Position numbers and translations under genes: made by a program. Below the pieces are notes generated by a model. That model saw only the letters and a program-made list of their open reading frames with translations. It was not told the origin of the DNA and made no database searches. Positions 9,100 through 17,626 of a stretch of DNA of 48,176 bases are shown in pieces. The stretch spans positions 1-48,176 of the forward strand of contig JAFOCI010000050.1 in the NCBI GenBank assembly GCA_017381365.1, read 5' to 3'. Position 1 is the first letter of the stretch. Each line of letters opens with the position of its first letter. Source of the DNA: Treponema sp. Its GTDB lineage: Bacteria; Spirochaetota; Spirochaetia; Treponematales; Treponemataceae.

Positions 9100-9601
9100 C
9101 AAGCTTAGGAAGTTCCGCAATACTGTTCAGGTGGAAGAATTTTAAAAATTCTTTTGTTGTTCCAAATTGTATTGGTTTTCCAGGAACATCTTTACGACCA
9201 ACCTCTTTTATCAGATTACGTTCAACCAAAAGCCGAATCATATTATCTGCACTTACTCCACGAATTTTTTCAATTTCTCCACGAGTTACAGGCTGAGAAT
9301 ACGCTATGATTGACAACGTTTCTAACGCAGATTTTGAAAGTCTTCCTGATGATTTTTCACCATACTTTTCACGGAGTACATCCCAAAATTCACCTTTTGG
9401 AATTATACACCAGCCACCAGTAATCATCGTAAGCTCAAGCCCAGAGGAATCTTCCTTGTATTTTTCCTGAAGATTTCCAATACACATTTTTACAACTTCT
9501 TCAGAAAGCTGTGCTATATTAGAAAGCTGCTTTTCTGTAACAGGCTCGCTCTCCAGAAATAAAATCGCTTCTACAAGAGCAGTCTCTTTTTCCAGTTCCA
9601 T
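9062..9601 (-). CDS. scpB: Segregation and condensation protein B
   Basis: The 179-residue protein has the tandem winged-helix sequence of ScpB, including L-E-T-L-S-I-I-A-Y-x-Q-P-V-T-R-G-E-I-E-x-I-R-G-V near 90-115 and G-R-K-D-V-P-G-K-P-I-Q-F-G-T-T near 136-150. ScpB works with ScpA and SMC in chromosome condensation. Its ATG follows the scpA stop codon directly (TAAATG), so the two are translationally coupled and probably made in fixed ratio. Length is normal. Confidence 0.95.
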   Translation of the reverse strand: MELEKETALVEAILFLESEPVTEKQLSNIAQLSEEVVKMCIGNLQEKYKEDSSGLELTMITGGWCIIPKGEFWDVLREKYGEKSSGRLSKSALETLSIIAYSQPVTRGEIEKIRGVSADNMIRLLVERNLIKEVGRKDVPGKPIQFGTTKEFLKFFHLNSIAELPKLDEDEEQRFELSR

Positions 9602-10504
9602 TTACTCACCACTTTTATTATTTTCAGAAGTTTCTTTATCAGCTTCCGCAGACTCTTCTGTTTTTTCTATTTTATCAATTGTTATCTCAAAGTTTTCAAA
9701 ACTTTCATTTGTGTCAAGGCGCTTCATAATTTTAATATCACCAAAAACCCGATTCTGCATAATCTTAATCATACGGAATTTAACAGCTTCAAGAATTGCC
9801 ATGAACGAACAGATGACATCCATCGCATCACCTGGACGTGTAATCAAATCTGAAAACATACATTCATTTTTTCTTTCAAAAAGTTCATTCATTAATGTAA
9901 TTTTTTCGTTTACTGTAATTTCTTCGTACATATTCAAAATTTTTTCATTTGAATATTGGCTTACCATATTTTTAAAAAGTTTTTGCATCTGCTGAAGAAG
10001 TTCCCATGTATCAACTTCTTCCCAATCAGATTCTCTTTCTTCAAATGGTAAAGTACGCTGAATTTTACTTCGCTCAAAATTCCAGTCAGAATTATCTTCT
10101 TTTTCTTCCATTAATTCGGAAAGTTTTTTAAATTTCTGATATTCAATAAGCTTTTCTACAAGCTCATCACGAGGATCTTCTATTTCATCCATATCATCAT
10201 AGTTAATTTCAACAGGAAGCAGCATTTTACTTTTCATATTCAAAAGCATTGCCGCCCATTTATAAAATTCGCTTAAATCACCAAGATCTGTCTGAGTTGC
10301 ATAATCAAGATATTCAAGATACTGTTCTGTAATCTGCGCAATTGGAATATCGTAAATATTAATTTCACTTTTGTGTATCAAAAACCACAGTAAATCAAGA
10401 GGACCTTCAAATTCTCCCGCAGAAAATTTTCGTTTAATTTCTTCAGACTCATTCCTTTCTGCTACAAGTGTAGCTGTCTGACTTTCAGCAATTTTTGTTT
10501 CCAT
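9602..10504 (-). CDS. scpA: Segregation and condensation protein A (kleisin)
   Basis: F-x-G-P-L-D-L-L-W-F-L-I-H-K-S-E-I-N-I-Y-D-I-P-I-A is the ScpA N-terminal motif that contacts SMC. L-G-D-L-S-E-F-Y-K-W-A-A-M-L-L-N-M-K-S-K-M-L-L-P follows, as in the kleisin family, and a C-terminal winged helix lies around 200-275. The open frame extends further upstream, but ATG 10504 (METKIAES) is chosen because AAGGCGG stands just before it; this overlaps the end of folK by 20 nt. The product is about 300 residues with a Glu-rich tail. Confidence 0.94.
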   Translation of the reverse strand: METKIAESQTATLVAERNESEEIKRKFSAGEFEGPLDLLWFLIHKSEINIYDIPIAQITEQYLEYLDYATQTDLGDLSEFYKWAAMLLNMKSKMLLPVEINYDDMDEIEDPRDELVEKLIEYQKFKKLSELMEEKEDNSDWNFERSKIQRTLPFEERESDWEEVDTWELLQQMQKLFKNMVSQYSNEKILNMYEEITVNEKITLMNELFERKNECMFSDLITRPGDAMDVICSFMAILEAVKFRMIKIMQNRVFGDIKIMKRLDTNESFENFEITIDKIEKTEESAEADKETSENNKSGE

Positions 10505-11048
10505 AAATTCCGCCTTCATACAGATTTTTGAACAAAACCTGAACGTTTTCCGGGCATTTTTCCACACCCTGCGGCTCAATTGATTTTTTATAAAAATTCA
10601 ATTTTTCCGCTAATTTACAATCGGCAGATTCTTTTAAAATCTCAAGCACTGGAATTAAAACAAATTCTCTTTCTTTCATTCTTGGATGTGGAATTTGCAG
10701 TTTTTCTGTATTTATTGAAAAATCACCAAACTCTTCTATATCAATATCAAGAGGACGAGGACCAAAACGAATTTCCTTTTCCCTGTCCCGGCCATACTTT
10801 GCTTCTATTCTATTTATTTTATTTAAAAACTCAAAAGGATCTGTTCCTTCCGGTACAAATCCTTTTACAGCCATATTATAAAAATTTTCCTGATCAGTTA
10901 CATACATGGCTTTTGATTCATACACACTGGAAATCTGCATTCCACAAAGCAGTTCCGAAAGAGAAATACAGCCAGCTGCAAGCAGTTCCACAGGCTGCAT
11001 TTCTTCATATTTTGTATTTGAACCCAAGCCAAGTATTACTTTAATCAA
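10485..11048 (-). CDS. folK: 6-hydroxymethyl-7,8-dihydropterin pyrophosphokinase
   Basis: The 187-residue protein shows V-I-L-G-L-G-S-N at the start, then R-F-G-P-R-P-L-D-I-D-I-E and I-P-H-P-R-M-K-E-R-E-F-V-L-I-P near 95-135. These are the ATP/Mg and pterin-binding signatures of HPPK, which transfers pyrophosphate to hydroxymethyl-dihydropterin in folate synthesis. The start codon is TTG, 8 nt after an AGAAGG site. It follows recA by 12 nt and overlaps scpA. No other folate gene is nearby, so its position seems to reflect operon packing. Confidence 0.94.
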   Translation of the reverse strand: MIKVILGLGSNTKYEEMQPVELLAAGCISLSELLCGMQISSVYESKAMYVTDQENFYNMAVKGFVPEGTDPFEFLNKINRIEAKYGRDREKEIRFGPRPLDIDIEEFGDFSINTEKLQIPHPRMKEREFVLIPVLEILKESADCKLAEKLNFYKKSIEPQGVEKCPENVQVLFKNLYEGGIYGNKNC

Positions 11049-11060
11049 TTAAGAACCTTC

Positions 11061-12179
11061 TTATAACGCGCTTTCTTCTGGAGCTTCAGCAGTATCATTT
11101 ACCTTTTTCTTAGAATCCTTGACTTCTACCTGAACAGGATTCCCTTCTTTATCTTTCAAAACAAGATTAGGGAAAAGCATTTTCTGAAGCTGACGTTCAA
11201 GATCATCTGCAAACTCTTTATTCTGTTCAAGGAATGAAACTGCATTTTCATGACCCTGTCCAACCTTGATTTCGCCCTGAGTATACCAGGCACCTTTTTT
11301 GTCTATCAGTCCATGCTTTACAGAAGAATCAAGCAGACTGGCACATCTTGAAATTCCTTTTCCAAAATAGATATCAAGCTCTGTTTTTCTGAATGGAGGC
11401 GCAACCTTATTCTTTACAATCTTAACTCTTACGCGATTACCAACAGCTTCTTCATCACCCTTTCCGTCAATTGATTCAATACGCCGGATTTCAAGCCGAA
11501 CTGATGTGTAAAATTTCAAAGCCTGTCCACCGGTTGTAGTTTCCGGATTTCCGAACATCACACCGATTTTCATACGAATCTGATTGATAAAAATTACAAT
11601 ACAATTGCTTTTTCCGATTACGGCTGTAAGCTTGCGCAATGCCTGACTCATAAGACGAGCCTGCATACCCATTACAGCATCACCCATTTCCCCTTCAATT
11701 TCTTTTTGTGGAGTAAGAGCTGCGACAGAATCAACAACAACGATATCTACTGCACCAGAACGTACAAGCTGTTCTGTAATTTCAAGCGCCTGTTCACCGC
11801 TATCTGGCTGCGAAACCCATAATTCGTCAGTATTAACACCAAGATTTTTTGCATAAATTGGATCAAGCGCATGCTCGGCATCAACAAAAGCTGCAATACC
11901 GCCAAGCTTCTGAGCTTCTGCAATTGCGTGCAGCGCAAGAGTTGTTTTTCCCGAACTTTCAGGACCATACATTTCAATAATTCGTCCTCTAGGATAACCA
12001 CCAACACCTAAAGCTTCATCCAGAAGAATCGATCCAGAAGGAACAACATCAACTCCTGCTACACTTCCCTGCATTCCAAGACGCATAAGGGAATTCTGAC
12101 CGTACTGTTTTTCAATCTGAAGGCGGGCAGCTTCAAGAGCTTTTAATTTTTCTGACATATTACCAGAAACATCTGCCAT
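11061..12179 (-). CDS. recA: Recombinase A
   Basis: The 372-residue protein carries the RecA Walker [18 protein letters not shown], Walker [10 protein letters not shown], the L2 region [21 protein letters not shown], and a C-terminal domain with a Lys/Glu-rich tail. It is the DNA strand-exchange protein of homologous recombination. ATGGAG serves as ribosome-binding site 10 nt ahead. The 103-nt spacer upstream holds a small GGAAA/TTTCC hairpin with a T run. No recognisable LexA-type operator was seen. Confidence 0.98.
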   Translation of the reverse strand: MADVSGNMSEKLKALEAARLQIEKQYGQNSLMRLGMQGSVAGVDVVPSGSILLDEALGVGGYPRGRIIEMYGPESSGKTTLALHAIAEAQKLGGIAAFVDAEHALDPIYAKNLGVNTDELWVSQPDSGEQALEITEQLVRSGAVDIVVVDSVAALTPQKEIEGEMGDAVMGMQARLMSQALRKLTAVIGKSNCIVIFINQIRMKIGVMFGNPETTTGGQALKFYTSVRLEIRRIESIDGKGDEEAVGNRVRVKIVKNKVAPPFRKTELDIYFGKGISRCASLLDSSVKHGLIDKKGAWYTQGEIKVGQGHENAVSFLEQNKEFADDLERQLQKMLFPNLVLKDKEGNPVQVEVKDSKKKVNDTAEAPEESAL

Positions 12180-12282
12180 TTTATAAACTCCATATTTTAA
12201 TATTCAAAAGGAAACAAAAAATTTCCTGTACTATATAATTAGTAATTTTCCACCAAATTCTGCAATATAATAAAGTAAAAAA

Positions 12283-13371
12283 TTAATTTTTTACACTTTG
12301 ATGTACAGCACGCCCTTCAAGAGCCAGACGTCCATCAACAGACTTTATTTTAGCTAAAACTTTTACAGGTTTTTCGTTATCTATCAAAGGAATAACATCA
12401 AAAGACAACGGAACAATTCCTTCTACATTTTCCATTGTGTCATACCCAATAAGAAAATCACATTTGTACAAAGTTTCTGTCTGTACAACATTAGAAACTC
12501 GTCCTGACCACACAACCCAACAATCAAGATACAACACAGGTTCATTCTGTACATTTTTATATGACGGAAAATCTTTTAAAGTATCAAAGCCAGGTTCTTC
12601 AAGATACCCCATAAGAATATTTGCCTTTTGTTTTACATAAACAGAAGCATTAGAATTCAATATTCTGTTGATTTCAACCTGCGAAAGATTATCCCTATAA
12701 CTCAAAAAATAATTCTGAGCCTTTTCATAGGATTCATTTATCTGACTGGCAGACATAATATATGCAAACGAACCAGATGCTAAGTTTGTCTCTTGAATAT
12801 TTCGTCTCTCTTCTATAGTTAGCGCAAGACTACTTAAATCTGCACGATTGCCAGCAGAAGGTCGATGAACAGGAATAAACAACATAACAAGAACAATACC
12901 TAAAACACATGCAATTATCGGAAATGTAATTCCTGCAATTTTATACGGATTCAATCCCAAAGAAGGATAAAACTGTTCTATACGTCCAGTATCAACCCAC
13001 CGGCAAATAGTATTATAATCACCGTTTATTCTTATAAACTCAATTGCAGCAATAGCAATTTTATTCTGAGGATCATTATCAAGAATCTCAAGGTAATAAT
13101 ACAAAGCCCTGTCTGTATCTCCCCTTCTCAAAAAAAGTGCTGCCTGTCCTAACAAAAGCCTTGTATCAGTAAGACGAATATTTCTTGCCTTCTGAAAAAA
13201 CACCGAAGCTGTACCCGTATCTCCCAGATACAGACACGCTATAGCAAACAAGAGATTATATTCAAAATCCTGACTGTATATTTCAGCACGTCCTTCAAGA
13301 AGTTTAATAGCCTTACTGAATTGCCGTCTTCCTAAAAGAATTTTTGCCTCATCCAAAACATCTCGAGCCAT
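12283..13371 (-). CDS. TPR protein with one central membrane helix
   Basis: The 362-residue protein has cytoplasmic TPR-like helices in residues 1-125 (A-L-Y-Y-Y-L-E-I-L-D-N-D-P-Q-N and similar). A transmembrane segment follows at about 143-167 (I-A-G-I-T-F-P-I-I-A-C-V-L-G-I-V-L-V-M-L-F-I-P), then an extracytoplasmic part of about 190 residues with no recognised fold. Its ATG overlaps the stop of the upstream gene (TAATG), so translation is coupled. It is the third of three adjacent envelope genes behind rpe and may link a periplasmic assembly to the cytoplasm; that role is inference from topology only. Confidence 0.75.
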   Translation of the reverse strand: MARDVLDEAKILLGRRQFSKAIKLLEGRAEIYSQDFEYNLLFAIACLYLGDTGTASVFFQKARNIRLTDTRLLLGQAALFLRRGDTDRALYYYLEILDNDPQNKIAIAAIEFIRINGDYNTICRWVDTGRIEQFYPSLGLNPYKIAGITFPIIACVLGIVLVMLFIPVHRPSAGNRADLSSLALTIEERRNIQETNLASGSFAYIMSASQINESYEKAQNYFLSYRDNLSQVEINRILNSNASVYVKQKANILMGYLEEPGFDTLKDFPSYKNVQNEPVLYLDCWVVWSGRVSNVVQTETLYKCDFLIGYDTMENVEGIVPLSFDVIPLIDNEKPVKVLAKIKSVDGRLALEGRAVHQSVKN

Positions 13372-14828
13372 TAATCGTGCCTCAATTTTTCTATTATTGC
13401 ATCAAGCTCTGCATGAAGTCTAAGAATTTCAGCTCTATCAATATTATTATTCACATTTTCAAGTGAATTTATCTTATCAATCAAGCCCTGAACATAAACA
13501 GGATTCAACTGAGATGTATCAATTGAATTTACATCAAATTTTACTTCTGGTGGCACAGCATGACTTTCATCTGTGTTTTCATCATCTTCCAGTTTTTCTC
13601 CTGGTGGTAAATCTTCATCGTAATCATAAAATACAGAATTATCGACTTCTTCAGATTCTTCCGGCTCTTCCTTCTGACTTTCAGATTCTTTAAGTTTTTC
13701 TTCCAGCAATGCCTTTAATTTAGCAAGACGTTCATTCTGATTTTCAGGATTCTTCCACATCTCGTTTACAATTTCATACGCAGCCTTATATTCACCAGCC
13801 TCGTATTTTTCTGCTGCCAGTTTATATTTATCTTCAAATTCTTTGATAGAATATTTTTCTTTAGATTTTTTACCATATTTGCGTTCATGCCATGAAATAT
13901 AGGCATCACCATCAGGTTTAGCACCATCAGTGGCAACAGCCATATAATAAACAAAAGAACACTGTTCTCCAGGAGCCAGAATTTTTGAATTCCAATTTAT
14001 ACATACCGCAGAATTATTATATGACAAAACTGAATCAAAAGTTCTCTCTTTCGTAATCGCAGGCACCCAATTCTGAAGAGAAATAAAATCCTTGTTGCTA
14101 AGAGAAACAACCTCCGGCTCATCAATATCTGCTCCTTTAAACAGAAATTGAACACTGGTTTCCGAATCCGTTGATAAAAGCCACTTCATTTCATCCATTT
14201 TTCTTACCTGCCGCTCCGAATCAATAGCAGATTCTGACGAAGAAATAAAATGGGGACCAGCTTTTTCTCCAAGAACTGTATCCAAAACACTCTTCAACGC
14301 ATAAACATCAGTTTTTTTACTTCGATTAAGAACTGTAGCCGTAACCTTTATAATTTCAGACTTTATGCTTTCGTCATGATCCACATGTTCAAATTTTACA
14401 AACACCCGGGCTTTTTTTGGAACAACATAAACAATCTGTCCGCCCAAATCATTTTTTCTGGTACCAATAACTGCACATATACTATCCGAAAGTCTGTATA
14501 TTTTCTTTCCTATCTTTAAATCATAAAAACTGGACGTAAATTCTTCCATACCCGAAAACAAGGGAATTTGCGAATTATTCTCATTAATTGCAAACAACTG
14601 ATAACTACCGACAGAAGCTTTCATAAAATATCTGACGTTTCCAACAGTAACATCAGAATCCTTTGCCTGAAAAGTGCCTTCATCTTCAACTGTTTCTACA
14701 ATTTTGAGTTTTTTATTTTTAACCTTTGCCTTTTTCTTAACATCCTTCGATGATTGTCCGGCAAACAAAAAAGATGCTGCACTACCAAGAAGAAGAATCA
14801 TAAAGAATTTTCGCAGATTTTTATTCAT
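13371..14828 (-). CDS. Exported protein with TPR-like segment, function unknown
   Basis: With ATG 14828 (MNKNLRKF) the protein is 485 residues with a good signal peptide (F-F-M-I-L-L-L-G-S-A-A-S-F-L-F-A). This start is favoured by GGGAGAAGG just upstream and overlaps the previous gene's stop by 8 nt. The N-terminal 300 residues look beta-rich. A TPR-like helix pair follows around 325-370 (A-A-E-K-Y-E-A-G-E-Y-K-A-A-Y-E-I-V), then an acidic linker and a short helical C-terminus. No named domain is recognised. It is probably periplasmic. Confidence 0.75.
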   Translation of the reverse strand: MNKNLRKFFMILLLGSAASFLFAGQSSKDVKKKAKVKNKKLKIVETVEDEGTFQAKDSDVTVGNVRYFMKASVGSYQLFAINENNSQIPLFSGMEEFTSSFYDLKIGKKIYRLSDSICAVIGTRKNDLGGQIVYVVPKKARVFVKFEHVDHDESIKSEIIKVTATVLNRSKKTDVYALKSVLDTVLGEKAGPHFISSSESAIDSERQVRKMDEMKWLLSTDSETSVQFLFKGADIDEPEVVSLSNKDFISLQNWVPAITKERTFDSVLSYNNSAVCINWNSKILAPGEQCSFVYYMAVATDGAKPDGDAYISWHERKYGKKSKEKYSIKEFEDKYKLAAEKYEAGEYKAAYEIVNEMWKNPENQNERLAKLKALLEEKLKESESQKEEPEESEEVDNSVFYDYDEDLPPGEKLEDDENTDESHAVPPEVKFDVNSIDTSQLNPVYVQGLIDKINSLENVNNNIDRAEILRLHAELDAIIEKLRHD

Positions 14829-15729
14829 TTTTACCTTCTCCCTGTTTCTCTTCAAGAAGTTTTTTTGTATATTCAGCCTTTCGCTTTAAATCACTAAGCA
14901 AAAATTCAGTTCCAGATTTTATATCACCATTCTTTGCAATTTCATCGTTAAGTTTTTCCTGAAGTTCTTCATTCTCGTTTTCAAGTTCAAGTACACGACG
15001 TTCCAAATCAGCATTTGTTCTCTGAAGATCCAGAATTCGTCTTCTGGCATCACTCGTGCTATCCACACCAGAAAGTCTTAACTGACGTTCATACTCTTCT
15101 TTTGCAGCAAGATATTCTTCACCAGTCTCTTTTAAGAGATATATTAATTTTTCTTCCCTTGCCGCCTGCTTTATAATTTCAAGTCTGTATTGAGCAGAAT
15201 CAGCCTTTGCATCATCTGAATAATCATTCACAATTGCTGAATACAAAACCTCTGCATCATCATAATTATAAGCTTCAAAAAATGCCTCTGCTATCCAATA
15301 CAATGCAGAAGGATACATTTCATGGTCTGGATACTGATGACAGAAATCACTAAGAATTAAAACAGATTTTTCGTATTCGCCCATACAGAAAAGAGCTCTT
15401 CCTCTATGATAAAGGACATAGGAATCATAAGGACTTTCAGGAAAATTCTGCATATATGTTTCACAATCCTGATATGCATTTTTGTATTCACCTGCATACA
15501 TTTCTGCAGTTATAAGCATATACCAGGTATCTGGATTAAAATTTTCAGGATAAGAGACAGCCTTTCTTAAGAGAAAAATAGATGAAGTCCACTCTCCTGA
15601 ACTAAAAGCCTTAGCACCCTGCACAAAAGCAGTCACAGGAAGACTTTGACCGGAAGCTTGAGAAAATAAACTATATCCTGACAATAAAAACAAAATTAAT
15701 AATGTATATACTTTTCTCATCTGACTCAC
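14821..15729 (-). CDS. Exported TPR and coiled-coil protein, CpoB/YbgF-like layout
   Basis: A signal peptide (about 1-25, L-L-I-L-F-L-L-S-G-Y-S-L-F-S-Q-A) is followed by several TPR-like units in about 35-185, with spacings like those of CpoB/YbgF (F-P-E-S-P-Y, Y-P-D-H-E-M-Y-P-S-A-L-Y-W-I-A-E-A-F). A long coiled coil runs from about 200 to 295 (D-L-E-R-R-V-L-E-L-E-N-E-N-E-E-L-Q-E-K-L). CpoB has the reverse order (coil then TPR), so this is similarity of parts, not orthology. The gene follows rpe by 14 nt and overlaps the next gene. Confidence 0.75.
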   Translation of the reverse strand: MSQMRKVYTLLILFLLSGYSLFSQASGQSLPVTAFVQGAKAFSSGEWTSSIFLLRKAVSYPENFNPDTWYMLITAEMYAGEYKNAYQDCETYMQNFPESPYDSYVLYHRGRALFCMGEYEKSVLILSDFCHQYPDHEMYPSALYWIAEAFFEAYNYDDAEVLYSAIVNDYSDDAKADSAQYRLEIIKQAAREEKLIYLLKETGEEYLAAKEEYERQLRLSGVDSTSDARRRILDLQRTNADLERRVLELENENEELQEKLNDEIAKNGDIKSGTEFLLSDLKRKAEYTKKLLEEKQGEGKNE

Positions 15730-15743
15730 CTGTTAAATCTAAT

Positions 15744-16370
15744 TTAAAATTTTAATTTTCCAGAGAAAAATGCAGAACCAGAAACAACAACATCAGCTCC
15801 TGCCTCAATAACAGAACCAATAGTTTCAGAATTAACACCGCCATCAACTGAAATCATAAAATTCCATTTTCTCTGTTCACGTATTTTTACAAGTTCCCTG
15901 ATTTTTTCAACACATGAAGGTATAAGCTTCTGGCCGCCAAAACCAGGATTTACTGTCATAACAAGAACAAGGTCTACGTACTCAAGGATTTCATCCAGCA
16001 TAAAAACAGGTGTTGACGGAACAATAGAAATACCAGCCTTTTTTCCTAAATCATGTATTCTCTGAATAAGCCTGTGAGAATGAACACACGCTTCCTGATG
16101 AAATGTAATCCAATCGGCTCCCGCAGAAGCAAAACTTTCCACATGTTCTTCAGGATGTTCTATCATCAAATGAACATCAAAAGGCAAATCAGTATAAGCC
16201 CTTAAACTCTGAACAACAGGTTGCCCATAAGAAATCTGAGGGACAAATCTACCGTCCATAACATCTATATGAACCACTTTTCCATTCTTATCTTCGATAG
16301 TTTTTACTGCTGTTTTCAAATCAGCCAAATCTGCACTAAGCAGCGATGGTGCTAACATTATATCTTTCAT
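15744..16370 (-). CDS. rpe: Ribulose-phosphate 3-epimerase
   Basis: This TIM-barrel protein has A-P-S-L-L-S-A-D near the start, V-H-I-D-V-M-D-G-R-F-V-P with its metal and catalytic Asp, F-D-V-H-L-M-I-E-x-P, M-T-V-N-P-G-F-G-G-Q, and S-V-D-G-G-V-N with the second catalytic Asp. It interconverts ribulose-5-P and xylulose-5-P in the pentose phosphate pathway. ATG 16370 (MKDIMLAP) is chosen over an upstream in-frame TTG because GAAG precedes it. At 208 residues it is slightly short at the C-terminus but complete in motifs. It heads the minus-strand block. Confidence 0.95.
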   Translation of the reverse strand: MKDIMLAPSLLSADLADLKTAVKTIEDKNGKVVHIDVMDGRFVPQISYGQPVVQSLRAYTDLPFDVHLMIEHPEEHVESFASAGADWITFHQEACVHSHRLIQRIHDLGKKAGISIVPSTPVFMLDEILEYVDLVLVMTVNPGFGGQKLIPSCVEKIRELVKIREQRKWNFMISVDGGVNSETIGSVIEAGADVVVSGSAFFSGKLKF

Positions 16371-16551
16371 TATCTTCAATAATAGCAAATGAAAACTACA
16401 TTGTAAACTTATAAAATTATATGGAAACTTTTTTTTAATGGGACAATTTATGTAATGATATTTTTATCTTTTTTTTTATAGCCAGACAGTCATCAATGAT
16501 AATAAATAAATCGTATAAATATAAAATTTAAAAATAATTTAAAAAAATATA

Positions 16552-16643
16552 TTGACAGTTTATTAATTTATTAGTATAAAGTTTACCCCTTTTTTACTAA
16601 AATTCTATATTGACTAAAATTTCCATTTTGTTATAATTACTGT
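16552..16643 (+). promoter_or_regulatory. Two tandem promoters ahead of the TPR-greA operon
   Basis: P1 is TTGACA (16552-16557), 17 nt, TATAAA (16575-16580). P2 is TTGACT (16610-16615), 16 nt, TATAAT (16632-16637). P2 predicts a start near 16644, 8 nt before ATG 16652, leaving no room for a ribosome-binding site. P1 would give a leader of about 65 nt. The rest of the 263-nt spacer back to rpe is AT-rich and shows nothing else clear. Confidence 0.7.
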
Positions 16644-16651
16644 TACAGTTT

Positions 16652-17581
16652 ATGGATATTCAGACAGAAAAAGAGCTAAAAGAAGTTTTCTCATTCCTGG
16701 AAGCAGGAAACTTTGAGCAGGCTCAAAAACTGCTTTTTCACATCTTTGAATATTCGCTTGACTGCTGGGAAGTTGTATTTACATCCGATTGTTGTAATCG
16801 TTGGGTAGATTTCATAAACAACCTGCAGAATTTTACTGATTATGCAGAGAGAGGCGAAATTCTTCTGACAGAATGGAAACTTTTTGTTTCTTTCTTAAAA
16901 CAACAAAAACAGAAATATATGCCTGCGTACTACGCTGTATGCAGAGGTATCTTTCAGCTTGCATTACAAAATTTTTCCCGTTTACTGAATGAAAAATCTC
17001 CTGTTATAAAGGCAGACATTCTAAGAAAAACAGGTCTTTGCTATAAAAAACTGGGTGAATTTGAAAATGCAAAAATGTGTCTGTACGAAGCCAATAATCT
17101 TCACGGTGGACAGGCAGCAGTTCTTGCTGACCTTGCAGACTGTTTTGCATTATGCGGAGAAGATAAAGCTGCAAAGGTTATGTTCAGAGAAGCCTTTTTT
17201 ATTGACAGCAAAAAGATTGATCTGGAATTTCTCGATTCAGAAATGATGAGATGCCTTATTCAAAAAACTGAAGAACAGGGTTTTACAGGAGAGGCTCTAA
17301 AAGCGTGGATTCCTGTGTATGGTATTCTCTGGGGAGTTCTAACAGTAAAAAGAAATCTCAGGTCTCAGGAAATTGGAAAGTTGCGACAAGAGATTTATGC
17401 GATGGAAAATGAACATAAAGATCCGTCGCGACATTCGGAATCTTTGATTCCAAGACTTATATATAAATATTTTTGGCTTATTGATTACTGTCAGAGCATA
17501 AACGACAGACAGCTCATCAATGAGATATTACTGAAAATAAAAATTCTGGATACAAACGTATACAAACTGTACGTAAAGTAA
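16652..17581 (+). CDS. TPR-like protein, function unknown
   Basis: The 309-residue protein has no signal peptide or membrane helix and is largely alpha-helical. TPR-like pairs are visible at about 110-185 (K-A-D-I-L-R-K-T-G-L-C-Y-K-K-L-G-E-F-E-N-A-K-M-C-L and A-A-V-L-A-D-L-A-D-C-F-A-L-C-G-E-D-K-A-A-K). It lies 45 nt before the long greA gene on the same strand. The shared direction and tandem promoters upstream suggest joint expression, hence possibly a partner of the helical N-terminus of that GreA. No Shine-Dalgarno is present. Confidence 0.7.
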   Translation: MDIQTEKELKEVFSFLEAGNFEQAQKLLFHIFEYSLDCWEVVFTSDCCNRWVDFINNLQNFTDYAERGEILLTEWKLFVSFLKQQKQKYMPAYYAVCRGIFQLALQNFSRLLNEKSPVIKADILRKTGLCYKKLGEFENAKMCLYEANNLHGGQAAVLADLADCFALCGEDKAAKVMFREAFFIDSKKIDLEFLDSEMMRCLIQKTEEQGFTGEALKAWIPVYGILWGVLTVKRNLRSQEIGKLRQEIYAMENEHKDPSRHSESLIPRLIYKYFWLIDYCQSINDRQLINEILLKIKILDTNVYKLYVK

Positions 17582-17626
17582 CAGAGATAAAAACGGTGGA
17601 TAGTTATTATAATTAAGGGGTTTTTT

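Noticed and set aside
12180-12282. SOS (LexA) operator before recA
   Set aside because: No inverted pattern resembling known LexA boxes could be read; only a small GGAAA/TTTCC hairpin is present.
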